Of a stretch of DNA of 64,000 nt, positions 62,330 to 64,000 are shown in pieces (positions within the stretch are counted from its first letter, which is position 1; each line of letters starts with the position of its first letter). A program made the translations under genes and the position numbers. This DNA is from Rhea pennata (lineage: Eukaryota; Chordata; Aves; Rheiformes; Rheidae), in assembly GCF_028389875.1 (NCBI RefSeq), contig NC_084702.1:41973053-42037052 (forward strand), given 5' to 3'. Below the pieces are notes generated by a model. That model did no database searches, was not told where the DNA came from, and saw nothing but the letters and a program-made list of their open reading frames with translations.

Positions 62330-64000
62330 GCTCTATTCGATTCTAATTCACTTAACCCAATTGTAGAGTAAAAGATACTTTGCACATAGCAAAATGTCAT
62401 GAGGAGCAAACCAAAAAGTAGTGCTCTTTATCTACCAAAGCTGAGGGGAACCTGTTGCGGTCAAGAAGCAGTGGCGTCCTTAGTTGAGGAAGGCAATGCT
62501 GGGGCAATCCCCCTCTTTCTGTTCTTCCTTCTTCCCCTTCTTGTAGGCGCTGTGACTATCTTCTATGTCTCCTTGTGCATTTTGATCATACATGGGATTT
62601 TTACACATACAATACATGGTCCCTGTTCTTTCTGTTATGCCCTAAAAATAGTTTTACTCAGCTTTCACAGTTGTAGTCCTGCAACAACTAGCAACTTACC
62701 ACTTGTGATTTGTGTTTCCACTCTTGGCCTTCAGGCATGACCCTGTGCCTGTAATCTCAAGGTCTCTACTGTCAGGGCTAGAGCCCTTGCTCTTTGCAGT
62801 TTGGATAGATTTTGGGGATTTTAAAGACCATTCCAGAATACATGTTTCCCAAACATATATATGCATGTGTGGCATGCGTGGATCCTGGATGTAGTCCTGC
62901 TGCTCCCTGTCTACAGTAGGGTTTCTCCTCTGTCAGGAAGCATGCATCCGTCACATCAGTATTCTTTGGCCAGACCTCGATGAGAAGTGGGACACAACCT
63001 TCTTATGCAATAATAAATACTGTAAAACCCAGAACAAACTCTGCCTGACCTTCAACCACTTTCCAAGAAATAGCTTAAGTATTTTCCAAAAAGGCAATAG
63101 TTATGTAGGAAGTTGTCCAGCTTGGCAAGTGTGTGAGAAAAAGATGCCAAAAGTCCAATCTCATCTGCCAACATCAAGAGTATAATATCCCTCTGCAAGT
63201 TTCCATTCGGTAAATCAGAGATAAGAATTAGCCACTCTTCTTACATCGTGAGAACAGTGCATCTGCATAAGTACACAGCAGTCTTTCTAGTTAACCAGAT
63301 TTCTTTAGATTGCTATATTAAACTACATGAGCATTTTACTTAAAAACAGACTTTTTAATCAGACTTGTGGTTCTATTTCAAGTGGTGAAAGTTCCTCTAC
63401 TGGCTCCCATTAATGTAACCTGAAATGAAAACTAAAGCAAAGTTGCAGGTTTTGAATAACGGGGCTGTGAGAATCACTTCAGCCATCACCAGACATCCAG
63501 GAACTTAGCCTGCAGGTTCACAGGAGCTCAAGACTGAGGCATGGCCATTCTATGTAGCCCCAGTGAAGAAGAGAGAGGCTTTATTTTTCAGATCTTCCTT
63601 AGTAATGCTAGGAAAACAAAAGCAGAGGACTGCAAAAATATTTATTTTGGGGGGCTAAAACCCACTTGCTCTCTTGGTTCTCCAAAGCAGGTATGCATGA
63701 CTAATTCCAAGTTTTATTTGTTCTAAGGCCTTTCTACTTAAAGAGCCATGCAATCTGATTTAAAGAAGGTTGCATTCCAACCACTCTGCAAGCAGAGAGC
63801 CCCAGTGCTTCAGGTTTTCCTGGGTGATAATATTTTCCAAATGCCAAAACACCACAAGCTATTATGTAATCATATACTTCATCTAAAAATAGGAGAGTAA
63901 GTTTTATTTCTCTCCCCACCTCAAAAAAGAGGTGATCACAAGATGTTTTAGACTACAAGCAGTCTAAAGCACATGAAACTTATTCGTTCAAACTGCTCAT

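Larger units (their letters stand above)
50301..64000. other. Downstream non-coding stretch
   Basis: I found no protein-coding exon here that I can defend. Human gene order predicts STARD4 next on the same strand, but no START-domain exon is recognisable. The first 10 kb is CpG-rich, and the last 3.7 kb returns to ordinary AT-rich DNA with simple repeats. Overlapping antisense open frames in the GC-rich parts are composition artefacts. Confidence 0.6.

Noticed and set aside
50301..64000. STARD4 exons, expected from human gene order
   Set aside because: I looked for START-domain-like peptides in all frames and found none. The gene probably lies beyond the window.

Overview
This is a vertebrate, almost certainly avian, nuclear genomic window. 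Two CR1 LINE fragments of typical avian type, one with the octamer ATTCTATG-type tail, and one chimeric tRNA/CR1 SINE support this. The rest is mostly AT-rich, CpG-depleted non-coding DNA with two CpG-rich zones. There are no bacterial-style operons, and nearly all open frames in the window look like chance.

I recognise one protein-coding gene, and it is complete: NREP (P311, neuronal regeneration related protein), on the + strand. It has four exons: a non-coding first exon ending at 28445; a 63-nt exon (29934-29996) whose last three bases are the start codon; a 78-nt coding exon (44334-44411); and a final exon (48620 to about 50300) with the rest of the CDS and a 1.5-kb 3' UTR. The three coding pieces join in phase 0 with GT-AG introns and give 68 codons plus stop, the same length as mammalian P311. 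A CpG island (27280-28165) with a GC-rich minisatellite, a G-quadruplex-prone stretch and a TATA box precedes it.

Layout: 1-27 kb is upstream non-coding DNA with an old CR1 end, a roughly 1-kb CR1 and two exon-like segments of unknown status. 27.3-50.3 kb is NREP. 50.4-60.3 kb is an unusually CpG-rich tract with several GC islands and no recognisable coding exon. 60.3-64 kb is ordinary non-coding DNA with microsatellites. From human gene order (EPB41L4A, NREP, STARD4, CAMK4 on 5q22) and conserved synteny, the locus is expected on the avian Z chromosome. That is inference, because no neighbouring gene is visible here.

The main points of interest are the divergent NREP sequence, the CpG-rich domain downstream of it, the coding-like 51-bp minisatellite in its promoter island, the tRNA/CR1 SINE beside exon 3, and two exon-like segments upstream. 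I found no new biological system that I could defend.
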